Shown: one piece after another, positions 10,150 to 18,744 of the stretch
Layout of the letters: the number at the start of each line of letters is the position of its first letter
Numbering within the stretch: position 1 is the first letter of the stretch
NCBI RefSeq assembly: GCF_001548375.1
Contig: NZ_AP017295.1
Coordinates: 2,576,501-2,640,500 of the forward strand
Source of the DNA: Nostoc sp. NIES-3756
GTDB lineage: Bacteria > Cyanobacteriota > Cyanobacteriia > Cyanobacteriales > Nostocaceae
Reading direction: 5' to 3'
Length of the DNA stretch: 64,000 bases
Made by a program: the position numbers and the translations under genes
Notes under the pieces: generated by a model
Seen by the model: only the letters and a program-made list of their open reading frames with translations
Database searches by the model: none
What the model was told of the DNA's origin: nothing

Positions 10150-13100
10150 ATGCCTCTCACCTTTACTTTTGCTCTCAGCCAAAATCAAAGCTTTGAACTG
10201 CGTTGCAATTACGGTACACGCCGTCTAGATACTGATAAATTAGCTAGTCTAATTAATTTGTGTGAAGAAAAATACTACTCTCAAGCACTAGATGACACCG
10301 CACAATTGCGGAGTATTGGACGTGAGCTTTATTCGTGGTTGGATGGCAAAGAAGGATGGCTACGTAGGGCGTTAGATGAGATAGATGAGGCGAGAATTTA
10401 TTTAGATTTAATTCAGACAAGTGAAGCACAGGATTTAAACCATCAAACGCAACGGGTAGCGTTAGGTTTGGCGCATTTGCCTTGGGAATTGTTACATGAT
10501 GGTCATGGGTTTTTACTGCAACGTCAGGATGCACCTCTACCTGTGCGGAGTATACAGCAACGAAATAAGGCTGTGTTGGGTGTAGCTAATCGTCCGTTGC
10601 AACTGTTGTTTATGGCGACTTCACCAGAACACCCAGGTATTGCACCGCTAGAATTTGAGCAAGAAGAAGTAAATATCCTCCAAGCGACAAAGGAACAGCC
10701 TTTGGCGTTGATTGTAGAGGAAAGCGGTTCAGTTATCGAGTTAGGAAATTTAGTCCAGTCTTACGCAGAAGATTATTTTGATGTATTCCATTTGACGGGA
10801 CACGGGGTTATATATACAGAAGATGAGTTTGGCAGATACCTGCCGCAAGGGAGAAGAATCAAAGACTATACACCCTGTTTTATTACAGAGGATGATGAGG
10901 GCAAAGTACAATTCAGTACAGTTGATGATTTAGCCAGGGCATTTCGTGGGCGTTTTCCCCGTGTGGTGTTTCTCTCTGGTTGTCATACTGGACAAACCCC
11001 CAATCGGGGAACAGTACCATCAATGGCGCAGGCTTTAGTAAAAGCGGGTGCGGGTGTAGTTTTGGGTTGGGCGCGTCCAGTGTTTGATAAAACAGGTATT
11101 ATTGCGGCGCAAGCACTATATCAAGCTTTGGCGACTGGTGCGACGGTGGAAGACGCAGTAAGAGTGACGCAGCAAGAGATGATTGCTCAAGAATGTAGCG
11201 ATTGGCATTTATTGCGGATTTATCGGGATAGTAGCCCAATTAGGGAATTAGTCACACAGCTAAATACTAAAAAGCGGGAGAAGTTGAAGTTTACACCGCC
11301 GGAAAATGAATTTCTCGATGAAAATAACATCGTCAAAGTTGCTAGTCGTGGCGAGTTTGTCGGGCGGAGGCGTGCTTTACAACGGGGAATGCGGGCGTTA
11401 AAGCAAACTAGCGACTATATCGGCGTGTTTATTGCGGGGATGGGTGGACTGGGTAAAAGTTCCCTAGCAGCGCGGTTGTGTACGCGCTTACAGTCCCAGC
11501 GCCCCAATTTTGAACGGGTAGTGTTGATTGGGGTTGTGGATGAAGTAGGGTTAATTAACAAGCTGGCGAGTAAATATGAACGGTATGCTGATGTACCAAC
11601 TTTGTTAAATCAACCGGGGATTTCTTTTAAAGGGCGATTACAAAACTTTTTTGAGGCGATAGAACAGGAACACGATAAACCTCTGTTGTTAGTTTTGGAT
11701 GATTTTGAACAGAACATTCCCCAGGCGAATGTGGCTGACGGTAGTTTACGGATGACGGCGGAAGCTTATCGGGTATTAGAAGCTTTGTGTGCAGCTTTAG
11801 CAGAAAATCAAGCCGAAAGTCGGTTAATTGTCACCTGTCGCTATTTGCAAGCAGAAACTCTCCCTCCCCATCGCCTACATTTGGAACAATTAAAGGCAAT
11901 GAGTGAGGCGGACATTGATAAAATCTACTGGCGATTAGATCAGGATGTGCGGTTACAAGTGCGAAAGCAGCGCATTCTCAAAATTGCTGATGGAAATCCC
12001 CGCTTGTTGAAATGGTTGGTGGAAGTGGTGCAGTTACCCAACTTAGCGGCGGATGAGTTGCTGACAAAGTTGGAGGGTGTACAACTCAAGTTTCGTGAGG
12101 ATATCTTAGCCGCAACCCTATTAAATGCTTTGGCAGATGAGGAGAAAAAGTTTCTCGCACAGTTAAGCGTGTTTCGTCTACCAGTAAAAGAGGATGTAAT
12201 TCAGCACTTTCCCCCAACCCCTCCGACTCCAGTTCCCCCATCCTTAGTAGGGAAGGGGTTTAGGGGGTTAGGTTTCCTTCCCAAACTCATCAGCCTCAGC
12301 CTAGTAGAATCAGCAACGACTTACGCCCAACAAACACCAGAGTATCGAGTAACAACGATTTTAGCACCGTTGTTGCAACCGCTATTAACAGAGGAAGAAT
12401 GGCAAACCACCCACCAAGCAGCAACGCAGATAATTTACCGCAGTTGGTGGGAAGAAGTGGATAACCGCAATGAAGAACAAGCAAGAGAAATAGTTAGGTT
12501 AGCGATATTGGCACAGGAAAAAGAAATTGCTGTCAGCGTGGGAAACAGCCTTGCCAGAAATTGGGTAAATAGTAGTCGATTTGTAGAAACACGGGAACTG
12601 TGTGAAGAAATTCTGCAATTGGGTGAAGATTATCGCATTTTCGGAACCATTGCTAGGGCGGAACATACTTTAGGTTTTGTGAACAAAGCACTTACCCATT
12701 ATGAACAAGCTCTACAACTTTGCCCAGAAGATGATTTAAGAGAAAAAGCCGCTATTCTGCATCAAATGGCAGGATTAAAAGCGCAACAAGGAGACATCAC
12801 AGGCGCACTCACTCTTTACCAGCAATCTTTGGATATCGAAGATAGCATCAACAATGTGCAAGGGAAAGCCGCTACCCTGCATCAAATGGCAGGATTAAAA
12901 GCGCAACAGGGAGACATCACAGGCGCACTCACTCTTTACCAGCAATCTTTGGATATTACAGAAACCATCAACAATGTGCAAGGGAAAGCCGCTACCCTGC
13001 ATCAAATGGCAGGATTAAAAGCGCAACAGGGAGACATCACAGGCGCACTCACTCTTTACCAGCAATCTTTGGATATCAAAGAAACCATCAACGATGTGCA

Positions 13101-13761
13101 AGGGAAAGCCGCTACCCTGCACGAAATGGCAGGATTAAAAGCGCAACAGGGAGATATCACAGGCGCTCTTGCTCTTTACCAGCAATCTTTGGATATTACA
13201 GAAACCATCAACTATGTGCAAGGGAAAGCCATGACGCTGATGAATATGGCTTATTGCGAAGGAAAAAGGGCAAATAAAACAAAACAGTTAGAACTTAACC
13301 TGCAAGCAGCACAATTACTTGGACAAATCAGGGCTTATATAGATTTACGTACTGTTTTAAGCAATTTGGGTGTAACTGTTGAAAGCAATGGGGTGATCTA
13401 TTTAGCTCAAGCAGTGTGGTTGTGTTGGCGAATAGAAGCACCTTTGGATGATACTATCAATACTCTAGATTATATGTACCGACTACTACCCAAAGGCGAT
13501 GAGATGGAAGCTTTGCTGGGTGCATTTGCATTATACTTGTGTCAAGTTCGTGGTGATGGGCATCCGCAGTTACAGGAGTTGCAAGAGCGTAGTTTGAGGA
13601 TTTTAACAGGTGTGGCTACTGCTCAAGGAATTGAAACACAAGAAGCTTTTTATACTTGGGTTGAGAAGCAACGGTTAAACAACCCGAATTATTTTATCCC
13701 GCGTTTGCTGGAACTGCTAGAGGCAATTGTGGGGGATGAGTGGTTATTTGAGCGCTTTTGA
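10150..13761 (+). CDS. CHAT protease - STAND NTPase - TPR protein
   Basis: This 1203-residue protein has three parts. Residues 1-370 form a CHAT (caspase-like) domain with the His in 'HLTGHG' (His218) and the Cys in 'LSGCHTG' (Cys278). Residues about 405-700 are a NACHT/NB-ARC-type STAND NTPase: Walker A 'GMGGLGKS' (430-437) and Walker B 'LLLVLDDFEQN'. Residues about 855-1030 hold TPR-like 40-residue repeats, four of them nearly identical. STAND proteins with protease heads act in signalling, programmed death or anti-phage defence; here the role is inferred. The ATG at 10150 is preferred over TTG 10144. A proline-rich patch at 688-709 derives from an inserted DNA repeat. The VWA gene downstream may be functionally linked. 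Confidence 0.85.
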   Translation: MPLTFTFALSQNQSFELRCNYGTRRLDTDKLASLINLCEEKYYSQALDDTAQLRSIGRELYSWLDGKEGWLRRALDEIDEARIYLDLIQTSEAQDLNHQTQRVALGLAHLPWELLHDGHGFLLQRQDAPLPVRSIQQRNKAVLGVANRPLQLLFMATSPEHPGIAPLEFEQEEVNILQATKEQPLALIVEESGSVIELGNLVQSYAEDYFDVFHLTGHGVIYTEDEFGRYLPQGRRIKDYTPCFITEDDEGKVQFSTVDDLARAFRGRFPRVVFLSGCHTGQTPNRGTVPSMAQALVKAGAGVVLGWARPVFDKTGIIAAQALYQALATGATVEDAVRVTQQEMIAQECSDWHLLRIYRDSSPIRELVTQLNTKKREKLKFTPPENEFLDENNIVKVASRGEFVGRRRALQRGMRALKQTSDYIGVFIAGMGGLGKSSLAARLCTRLQSQRPNFERVVLIGVVDEVGLINKLASKYERYADVPTLLNQPGISFKGRLQNFFEAIEQEHDKPLLLVLDDFEQNIPQANVADGSLRMTAEAYRVLEALCAALAENQAESRLIVTCRYLQAETLPPHRLHLEQLKAMSEADIDKIYWRLDQDVRLQVRKQRILKIADGNPRLLKWLVEVVQLPNLAADELLTKLEGVQLKFREDILAATLLNALADEEKKFLAQLSVFRLPVKEDVIQHFPPTPPTPVPPSLVGKGFRGLGFLPKLISLSLVESATTYAQQTPEYRVTTILAPLLQPLLTEEEWQTTHQAATQIIYRSWWEEVDNRNEEQAREIVRLAILAQEKEIAVSVGNSLARNWVNSSRFVETRELCEEILQLGEDYRIFGTIARAEHTLGFVNKALTHYEQALQLCPEDDLREKAAILHQMAGLKAQQGDITGALTLYQQSLDIEDSINNVQGKAATLHQMAGLKAQQGDITGALTLYQQSLDITETINNVQGKAATLHQMAGLKAQQGDITGALTLYQQSLDIKETINDVQGKAATLHEMAGLKAQQGDITGALALYQQSLDITETINYVQGKAMTLMNMAYCEGKRANKTKQLELNLQAAQLLGQIRAYIDLRTVLSNLGVTVESNGVIYLAQAVWLCWRIEAPLDDTINTLDYMYRLLPKGDEMEALLGAFALYLCQVRGDGHPQLQELQERSLRILTGVATAQGIETQEAFYTWVEKQRLNNPNYFIPRLLELLEAIVGDEWLFERF
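12211..12276. repeat. GC-rich hairpin repeat inserted in frame in the CHAT gene
   Basis: This 66-base stretch forms an imperfect inverted repeat (CCCCCAACCCCT against AGGGGTTTAGGGGG). It encodes a low-complexity patch, 'PPTPPTPVPPSLVGKGFRG', between two STAND helices. The sequence type ('TAGTAGGGAAGGGGTTTAGG') is that of intergenic dispersed repeats in Nostoc-like genomes. It keeps the frame open. Confidence 0.65.
12745..13224 (+). repeat. Four 120-bp direct repeats encoding TPR units
   Basis: Units start at 12745, 12865, 12985 and 13105, and a fifth diverges after its first bases at 13225. They are nearly identical at the DNA level, differing at only a few positions such as the codons after 'SLDI'. 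This indicates recent amplification or gene conversion. The copy number is expected to vary between strains. Confidence 0.95.
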
Positions 13762-13766
13762 TGACA

Positions 13767-13791
13767 TCTCAACTTTTTGAACAAGTTGAGA
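13767..13791 (+). terminator. Stem-loop just after the CHAT gene
   Basis: TCTCAACTT and AAGTTGAGA form a perfect 9-bp stem with a 7-base loop, starting 5 bases after the CHAT stop codon. No T-run follows, so it may be a weak terminator or an mRNA-stabilising hairpin. Confidence 0.45.
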
Positions 13792-13875
13792 ATTGATACT
13801 GCTGTTCTGCATTTAAGTTGCACATTAACTTGTAAAGATTGTTGAGTGTTATGTGTCACTCATACATTTTACTTA

Positions 13876-14040
13876 AGAGGATGTTTGAAAAGGTGCAAAA
13901 TATACTTAAGACCCCTCTCCAAACCTCTCCCCGACGCGGGGAGAGGCTTTAAAATCCCCATTACCTTGTAGGAAAGGGAGCAAAGGAGGTTAGATTTGAG
14001 AAACTTTGGTATTAGCAATAATACTTTTCAAACAGCCTCT
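13876..14040. mobile_element. 165-bp MITE-like element with 17-bp terminal inverted repeats
   Basis: The left end AGAGGATGTTTGAAAAG (13876-13892) and the reverse complement of the right end, AGAGGCTGTTTGAAAAG (14024-14040), match at 16 of 17 positions. The interior holds a GC-rich hairpin (CTCTCCCCGACGCGGGGAGAG) and no transposase. This is the structure of a miniature inverted-repeat transposable element. A target duplication is not clear. The right end abuts the 21-bp repeat array. Confidence 0.75.
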
Positions 14041-14250
14041 AAGCATTCGTTAGCAAAACATAAGCATTTGCCACAAATAGATATGCGTTGGTTACAAAAC
14101 GATATGCGTTGGTTACGAAACAATATGCGTTGGTTACGAAACAATATGCGTTGGTTACGAAACAATATGCGTTGGTTACGAAACGATATGCGTTGGTTAC
14201 GAAACGATATGCGTTGGTTACGAAACGATATGCGTTCGTTACCAACACAA
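14041..14250. repeat. 21-bp tandem repeat array
   Basis: Eight 21-bp units with consensus ATGCGTTGGTTACGAAACGAT start at 14083, 14104, 14125, 14146, 14167, 14188, 14209 and 14230. About two decayed units precede them from 14042. There are no spacers, so it is not a CRISPR. Because the unit is a multiple of three, several frames stay open. The plus-strand frame (13996-14283, TTG start inside the MITE, AAAGGAGG six bases upstream) would make an 'MRWLRND' heptad peptide, but both signals come from the MITE and I do not annotate it as a gene. Confidence 0.9.
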
Positions 14251-14283
14251 TTTGATTTGTTAAGTTTAGAACTTACGTACTAA

Positions 14284-14744
14284 AGGCTAAAACCCTGCTC
14301 CCTCTTATACCATTTCACAAAAAAGATGATACAGATGCAAACGCCCAAACCTATGCTATGTCTCACTTTCTTAATTTTGAATTTTGAATTTTGAATTGGT
14401 ATTAACCCCCCTTAAAAAGGAGCGGAAAGTCTCCAACGCCACTCGATAAGACAATCAACCGTCAGAATAAAATGAACGTATTCGAGAAATTGTTTTGTCA
14501 CTGCGTACTTTCTTTCGTCTTGATGAGGCTGAAGGCAAATTTGTTTTTACAAGAGTATAGGGAAATTAAGGAAGAAGTAAGCGATCGCCTGAACTACCAA
14601 CTATATAAAGACAAATATTATACTAAATACTAAGCTATATCTCCCATTACTAAATGTACTTTTGGGTACACTAAGCAAAACACTTATTATTTATACATCG
14701 TTAGGGTTTCGGCTGATGGCAAATAACTTAGAGGGGAAAAGAAA
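14284..14744. other. Intergenic region, 461 bases
   Basis: It contains an 'AATTTTGAATTTTGAATTTTG' type octamer repeat near 14370-14398, a HIP1 site near 14580 and AT-rich sequence. No coding frame is supported. The last bases carry GAGGGG, a ribosome-binding site 8 bases before the next start. Confidence 0.5.
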
Positions 14745-16589
14745 ATGCTAAAGACAAGTTATGAATTTGACCAACCCATATTACCTGCCGGATTTTCACT
14801 ACAAGCCAATATCTTGCTGCGTTTTGCTGCTGATATACCCGAATCTCCCCGACGCAACCTCAATCTTTCTCTGGTCATTGACCGCTCAGGTTCTATGGCT
14901 GGCGCACCTCTACATCATGCGCTGAGAGCTGCTGAATCTGTGGTAGACCAACTTGAATCGAAAGATATTCTTTCCGTGGTTGTTTACGATGATGCAGTGG
15001 ATACAGTGGTTTCACCGCAGCCTGTAACTGATAAATCTGCATTAAAAAATTCTATCCGTCGAGTTAGGGCAGGCGGTATTACTAATTTATCTGGGGGATG
15101 GCTCAAAGGGTGCGAGTATGTAAAAAATCAGCTTGACCCACAAAAAATCAACCGTGTCCTGCTGCTGACAGATGGTCACGCCAATATGGGTATTCAAGAC
15201 CCGAAGATACTCACCGCCACATCAGCACAAAAAGCCGAGGAAGGCATTACTACAACTACTCTAGGTTTTGCCCAAGGTTTTAATGAGGATTTGCTCATTG
15301 GTATGGCGAGGGCGGCTAGTGGTAACTTCTACTTTATCCAGAGCATTGATGAAGCGGCAGAAGTGTTTAGTATTGAACTAGATAGTCTCAGAGCCGTGGT
15401 AGGTCAAAACCTCAAAGTCACACTTGAGTTAGCCGATGGTGTGCAACTGGTTGATACTTTAAGTCTGGCTAAAGTTAGTCAACAGGCTGGTCAAACTGTC
15501 ATTACTCTGGGAGAACTATATGAGGGCGAGGATAAGCTTCTGGGGTTGAGTCTGATGATACCTACAACTCAAGTAGGTGACTTACCTATAATGAAGCTGC
15601 ATTACAGCGCAGATGTGGTACAGAATGACATCATTCAAAGCGTTTCAGGGACAACAGATGTCATCGCTAAAGTTGGCACAGTTGAAGAATCAGCCCAAGC
15701 TTCTTCTAGTCATATCATCTTTGACCTCAGCCGCCTCACCATCGCAAAAGCTAAAGAAACAGCCCTCGACCTAGCCGAACATGGCCAGCATGAAGAAGCA
15801 GAAAAAATCCTGCGTGATTTAGTGCGATCGCTACGTGACCAAGGTTTAAATGAGAATTTTGAAATTGCCGAGGAGATAGACCAACTTGAGTATTTCGCGG
15901 GTCGAATTGCTCAAAAAGCTCTCGGTAATGCTGGACGTAAGGAACTGCGCGATCAAAGTTTCCAAACAATGACGCGCAATCGTAGTGACTTAGCAGGTCG
16001 TGGTGTAACGGCTGGTGATGAAGTATACGCCATGCCAGTTGTCAATGATATCGGGTCAGGTATAGAACTTACCTGTGTTCGTGAAGGTGGTAAACTACGG
16101 ATCAAAATCCTCTCCGATGGCTACGATGCCAATAAAAACGTGCAATTTCCCCGCTCCATTCGTGCTGAGGGTGCGCGGTATGTAGTTGAGGGTGTAGAAC
16201 TGTCAAGCGATCGCAGTTTCTATCGTGTAGTTGGCAAAATCAGCCGTTTTGCTAAACCCGGCGAAGCAGATATTTTTGTTGCACCTAGACAATCAAGCTC
16301 AGTTGGTACAGGTAAAGCTTCCAAAGCCCCTGCTACAGTTGCCGACCTTGTAACCACTGACACAGTAAATAACGGTGTTCTCGTTCAATGTGTTAAAGAT
16401 GGCAGTAAGTTACGCGCTAGGGTAGTGGCTGACGGCTATGAACCCGATTGGAATATGCGTTTTCCTCGTTCTATTCGTGAGGAAGGAATACTATATGTCG
16501 TTGAGGAAGTGAAGACTGCGCCTGACGGTAAGTCTTATATTGCTTGTGGTGATATTAAGCGATTTGTACAGCCGAATATTACTAATTGA
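14745..16589 (+). CDS. von Willebrand factor A domain protein with duplicated C-terminal domain
   Basis: The 614-residue protein has an N-terminal segment, then a VWA domain (about 40-220) with an intact metal-ion site: Asp46-x-Ser48-x-Ser50 in 'VIDRSGSMAG', plus 'LLLTDGHANMG'. No signal peptide is visible, so it is likely cytoplasmic. Two related domains of about 65 residues end the protein, each with a 'GYxxxxNxxFPRSIRxEGxxYVVE' pattern; they are internal duplicates of a family I cannot name. VWA proteins scaffold metal-dependent complexes, often beside AAA or STAND NTPases, and the CHAT-STAND gene lies about 1 kb upstream on the same strand. A GAGGGG ribosome-binding site supports the ATG. 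Confidence 0.85.
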   Translation: MLKTSYEFDQPILPAGFSLQANILLRFAADIPESPRRNLNLSLVIDRSGSMAGAPLHHALRAAESVVDQLESKDILSVVVYDDAVDTVVSPQPVTDKSALKNSIRRVRAGGITNLSGGWLKGCEYVKNQLDPQKINRVLLLTDGHANMGIQDPKILTATSAQKAEEGITTTTLGFAQGFNEDLLIGMARAASGNFYFIQSIDEAAEVFSIELDSLRAVVGQNLKVTLELADGVQLVDTLSLAKVSQQAGQTVITLGELYEGEDKLLGLSLMIPTTQVGDLPIMKLHYSADVVQNDIIQSVSGTTDVIAKVGTVEESAQASSSHIIFDLSRLTIAKAKETALDLAEHGQHEEAEKILRDLVRSLRDQGLNENFEIAEEIDQLEYFAGRIAQKALGNAGRKELRDQSFQTMTRNRSDLAGRGVTAGDEVYAMPVVNDIGSGIELTCVREGGKLRIKILSDGYDANKNVQFPRSIRAEGARYVVEGVELSSDRSFYRVVGKISRFAKPGEADIFVAPRQSSSVGTGKASKAPATVADLVTTDTVNNGVLVQCVKDGSKLRARVVADGYEPDWNMRFPRSIREEGILYVVEEVKTAPDGKSYIACGDIKRFVQPNITN

Positions 16590-16621
16590 TAGTTGTTGAC
16601 AGTCAAAAAATTGAATTGATA

Positions 16622-17320
16622 TTACGCCTCAATCAAGGGCTGATAGTCGTCGGGGTTGTTAAAACCAGCAACCCAGGCGGCTGCTTGATGGCAAGTTTGC
16701 ATATAGGGGGGAACACGCAGTACATGAGTGTGTCCTGTGGATGGACAGACGACTTTTAAAACCATTAAGGGTTCGTCATCCTCAAAGGGGATGTAGACAA
16801 GTTGACGTTCTCCGCCTGCATCTTGATCGCGATCGCGTACTAGCCCACCCACTTGCTGTAAAAATGTTTCATAGCCTAGACGTTCAATTAGCACTCGCCG
16901 CAATTCAACGTTATTTATCTTCAGGATATCTTGTCCTGTGATGGACTCTGATGCAAAGGCGATCGCATCACTTACTTCCACACCCCGCCAGCGTAAGACG
17001 AAACCGTGTCCTTCCCCTAAACCTGTAATCCCACTTCCAGCCAACTCAATCCAACGGGTGACATGAAGACCAAGGGGAAGACTTGTTAGATTCACACAGT
17101 CGCTAATATCTAAGCTTTCACAAGTAAGATTTTCTGGTAAACTTACCAGTCCTGTTGCACCGCTTAAATCTAGATGTCCCAAAACGCGCATCCCATCCCA
17201 CGCGCGATGTTCCAAGATGAGTTTCCGCGCCATTTGTGCTGATACAGGCTCATGGCTTTCGCTGGGGTGTGGCTTGGCTCGTTTCTTCGGTATACGTCCC
17301 CCAGACATCATATTTAGCAT
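16622..17320 (-). CDS. DUF6745-like protein with leucine-rich N-terminal segment
   Basis: This 232-residue protein has two parts. A short leucine-rich-repeat-like stretch ('LGHLDLSGATGLVSLPENLTC', about 46-95) precedes a C-terminal segment with 'ERLGYETFLQQVGG' and 'VLRVPPYMQTCHQAAAWVAGF'. I associate the C-terminal pattern with DUF6745, seen in cyanobacteria and actinobacteria; no biochemical role is known to me. Its ATG overlaps the stop of the upstream gene by one base (TAATG), so the two are translationally coupled. It converges on the VWA gene. Confidence 0.65.
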   Translation of the reverse strand: MLNMMSGGRIPKKRAKPHPSESHEPVSAQMARKLILEHRAWDGMRVLGHLDLSGATGLVSLPENLTCESLDISDCVNLTSLPLGLHVTRWIELAGSGITGLGEGHGFVLRWRGVEVSDAIAFASESITGQDILKINNVELRRVLIERLGYETFLQQVGGLVRDRDQDAGGERQLVYIPFEDDEPLMVLKVVCPSTGHTHVLRVPPYMQTCHQAAAWVAGFNNPDDYQPLIEA

Positions 17321-17685
17321 TAATCCTCTACCTCCACATAAGCATCAGGACGATATTCCCGTTGTCTCCACACCCGATAAAGCCCTTGAGGTAATTCAAT
17401 CGCTCGGTGTTCTTCATGAATTAAAGTAGCACTCGCTTGTTTCACTTCCAAAAACAACTCACTACCATGTACCCACAACTGAACACGATCAGATTCTTGG
17501 ATTTGATGGCTGTGTCCTGTAACTTCACCGTGAGCCAGAGTAGTACCTACACGTTTTTGAGCAGCATTCGGTATGCGGTCAATCCGCCTGAGTAAAACGT
17601 CTCCATGTCTATAAAGCGCATTGGCTTGGTTAGTTGGAAATTTGCCGTTATCTAGCATAAGTGGCGAATAGGGGAGAATCACCAT
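17320..17685 (-). CDS. Conserved hypothetical protein, partner of the DUF6745-like gene
   Basis: The 121-residue protein contains 'YRHGDVLLRRID', 'LAHGEVTGHSHQI', 'LIHEEHRAIELPQGLYRVWRQREY'. The conserved histidines (HGEVTGHSH, HEEH) could form a metal site, which is an inference. I have no named family for it. The stop overlaps the next start as TAATG. An alternative start is the internal ATG at 17658 ('MLDNGKF'); neither start has a strong ribosome-binding site. Confidence 0.6.
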   Translation of the reverse strand: MVILPYSPLMLDNGKFPTNQANALYRHGDVLLRRIDRIPNAAQKRVGTTLAHGEVTGHSHQIQESDRVQLWVHGSELFLEVKQASATLIHEEHRAIELPQGLYRVWRQREYRPDAYVEVED

Positions 17686-17760
17686 AGACTAATTAATTAG
17701 TACATTGTAGTACAAAATTACTATTTTGCGGTGAAATTTTCTGTAATAAAGTAGTTTGTT

Positions 17761-18378
17761 TTACTTAGCACAGTTAATAATCAGGTAGGTTAAGGCATCG
17801 ATTAGGCGATCGCTCTCCATTGGCATAATATCTTTACCGTGCATAATCTCCTGCGTCATCACAAAATGCACCAATGAACCAATCAAAATCCTCGCTGTGG
17901 CTTCTGGGTCTGGGATGTTAAGTTCTGGACGGGAAGCTAAGTATTTACTAATAGTTTCTATCGCTGGCTTGGCGATACTCCCGACAAAAATTTGTGCTAA
18001 TTCTGGAAAACGTGCTGACTCACCAATCAAAAGACGCTCAAAAGACTGATATTCTGGATCATCTACCATCTGATTTAAGGCTGTTTTCGCCAAACGCCTC
18101 AATACTATATAAGGTTCACCTTGCAAGGCTTGTGTTCCCAAAATTGATTGAAACCGCTTTCTTGCTAGTTTCTCTATAAGTGCTTTAAATAAACCTTCTT
18201 TATCTTGAAAGTGACTATATACTGTTGCTTTGGAAACTCCAGCCGCTTCCGCTACCTTATCCATACTAGTTGCTGCATAGCCATTAGCTAAAAATTCCTG
18301 CATCGCTCCTTGCAGAATTTTTTCCACTTTATCGGTAGAGTTGGAACGGTCTGTTTCCCCTAGTTTTGAACGTGCCAT
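17761..18378 (-). CDS. TetR/AcrR family transcriptional repressor
   Basis: This 205-residue protein has the TetR N-terminal HTH (residues about 20-65): 'ILQGAMQEFLANGYAATSMDKVAEAAGVSKATVYSHFQDKEGLF'-like sequence with the signature 'VSKATVYSHF'. The C-terminal ligand domain is variable, as usual. It is divergent from the DevBCA-like exporter operon, and two palindromes in the shared spacer fit TetR operators, so it most likely represses the exporter (and itself) until a ligand releases it. Confidence 0.92.
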   Translation of the reverse strand: MARSKLGETDRSNSTDKVEKILQGAMQEFLANGYAATSMDKVAEAAGVSKATVYSHFQDKEGLFKALIEKLARKRFQSILGTQALQGEPYIVLRRLAKTALNQMVDDPEYQSFERLLIGESARFPELAQIFVGSIAKPAIETISKYLASRPELNIPDPEATARILIGSLVHFVMTQEIMHGKDIMPMESDRLIDALTYLIINCAK

Positions 18379-18390
18379 TTTTTAATAATC

Positions 18391-18440
18391 CTTAGTCATT
18401 AGTCATTAGTCATTAGTTATTAGTCATTAGTCAACAGTCC
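18391..18440. repeat. TAGTCAT heptanucleotide repeat
   Basis: About six TAGTCAT/TAGTTAT/TAGTCAA units lie just upstream of the tetR start. They are the same family as the repeats near 3.5, 22.1, 36.8 and 53.3 kb. Confidence 0.8.
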
Positions 18441-18536
18441 ATAGTCACTCTCCTGACCTTCCCTTTTACGTCAGGGTTTTTTGATTATGTTGATGTCCTA
18501 GTTTATCTGCCAACTGCTATAACTAAATTAGGATTG

Positions 18537-18556
18537 ACTAAACTAATCGGTTTAGT
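18537..18556. promoter_or_regulatory. Candidate TetR operator, imperfect palindrome
   Basis: ACTAAACTAATCGGTTTAGT is a 20-base palindrome with matching arms (ACTAAAC/GTTTAGT). It shares its half-site with the second palindrome 15 bases further on, and both lie between the divergent tetR and exporter genes. Confidence 0.7.
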
Positions 18557-18571
18557 ATAATCATATTATAT

Positions 18572-18588
18572 AACTAAACAGTTTAGTT
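18572..18588. promoter_or_regulatory. Candidate TetR operator, perfect palindrome
   Basis: AACTAAACAGTTTAGTT is symmetrical around its central A, with 8-base arms. A repeated half-site next to a divergent tetR gene is the usual operator arrangement for this family. Confidence 0.75.
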
Positions 18589-18744
18589 TTGTATATCTCA
18601 GATCAGATATTGAGTAGATTTGAGCATATAAGAGAATCTGTACTAGTTATAAAGCAGAGAAATGTTCATTGTTGACGGTTAACTGTTGACTATGGACTGT
18701 TGACTAATGACTAAATTAATAAAATTCGATTTGAGTCAGCGAAG

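Noticed and set aside
14039..14248. Minus-strand frame through the 21-bp array ('VTNAYRF' repeats)
   Set aside because: A 21-bp tandem repeat keeps all stop-free frames open on both strands; no start signal or family supports it.
14041..14250. CRISPR array
   Set aside because: Units are directly abutting with no spacers, and no cas gene is near.
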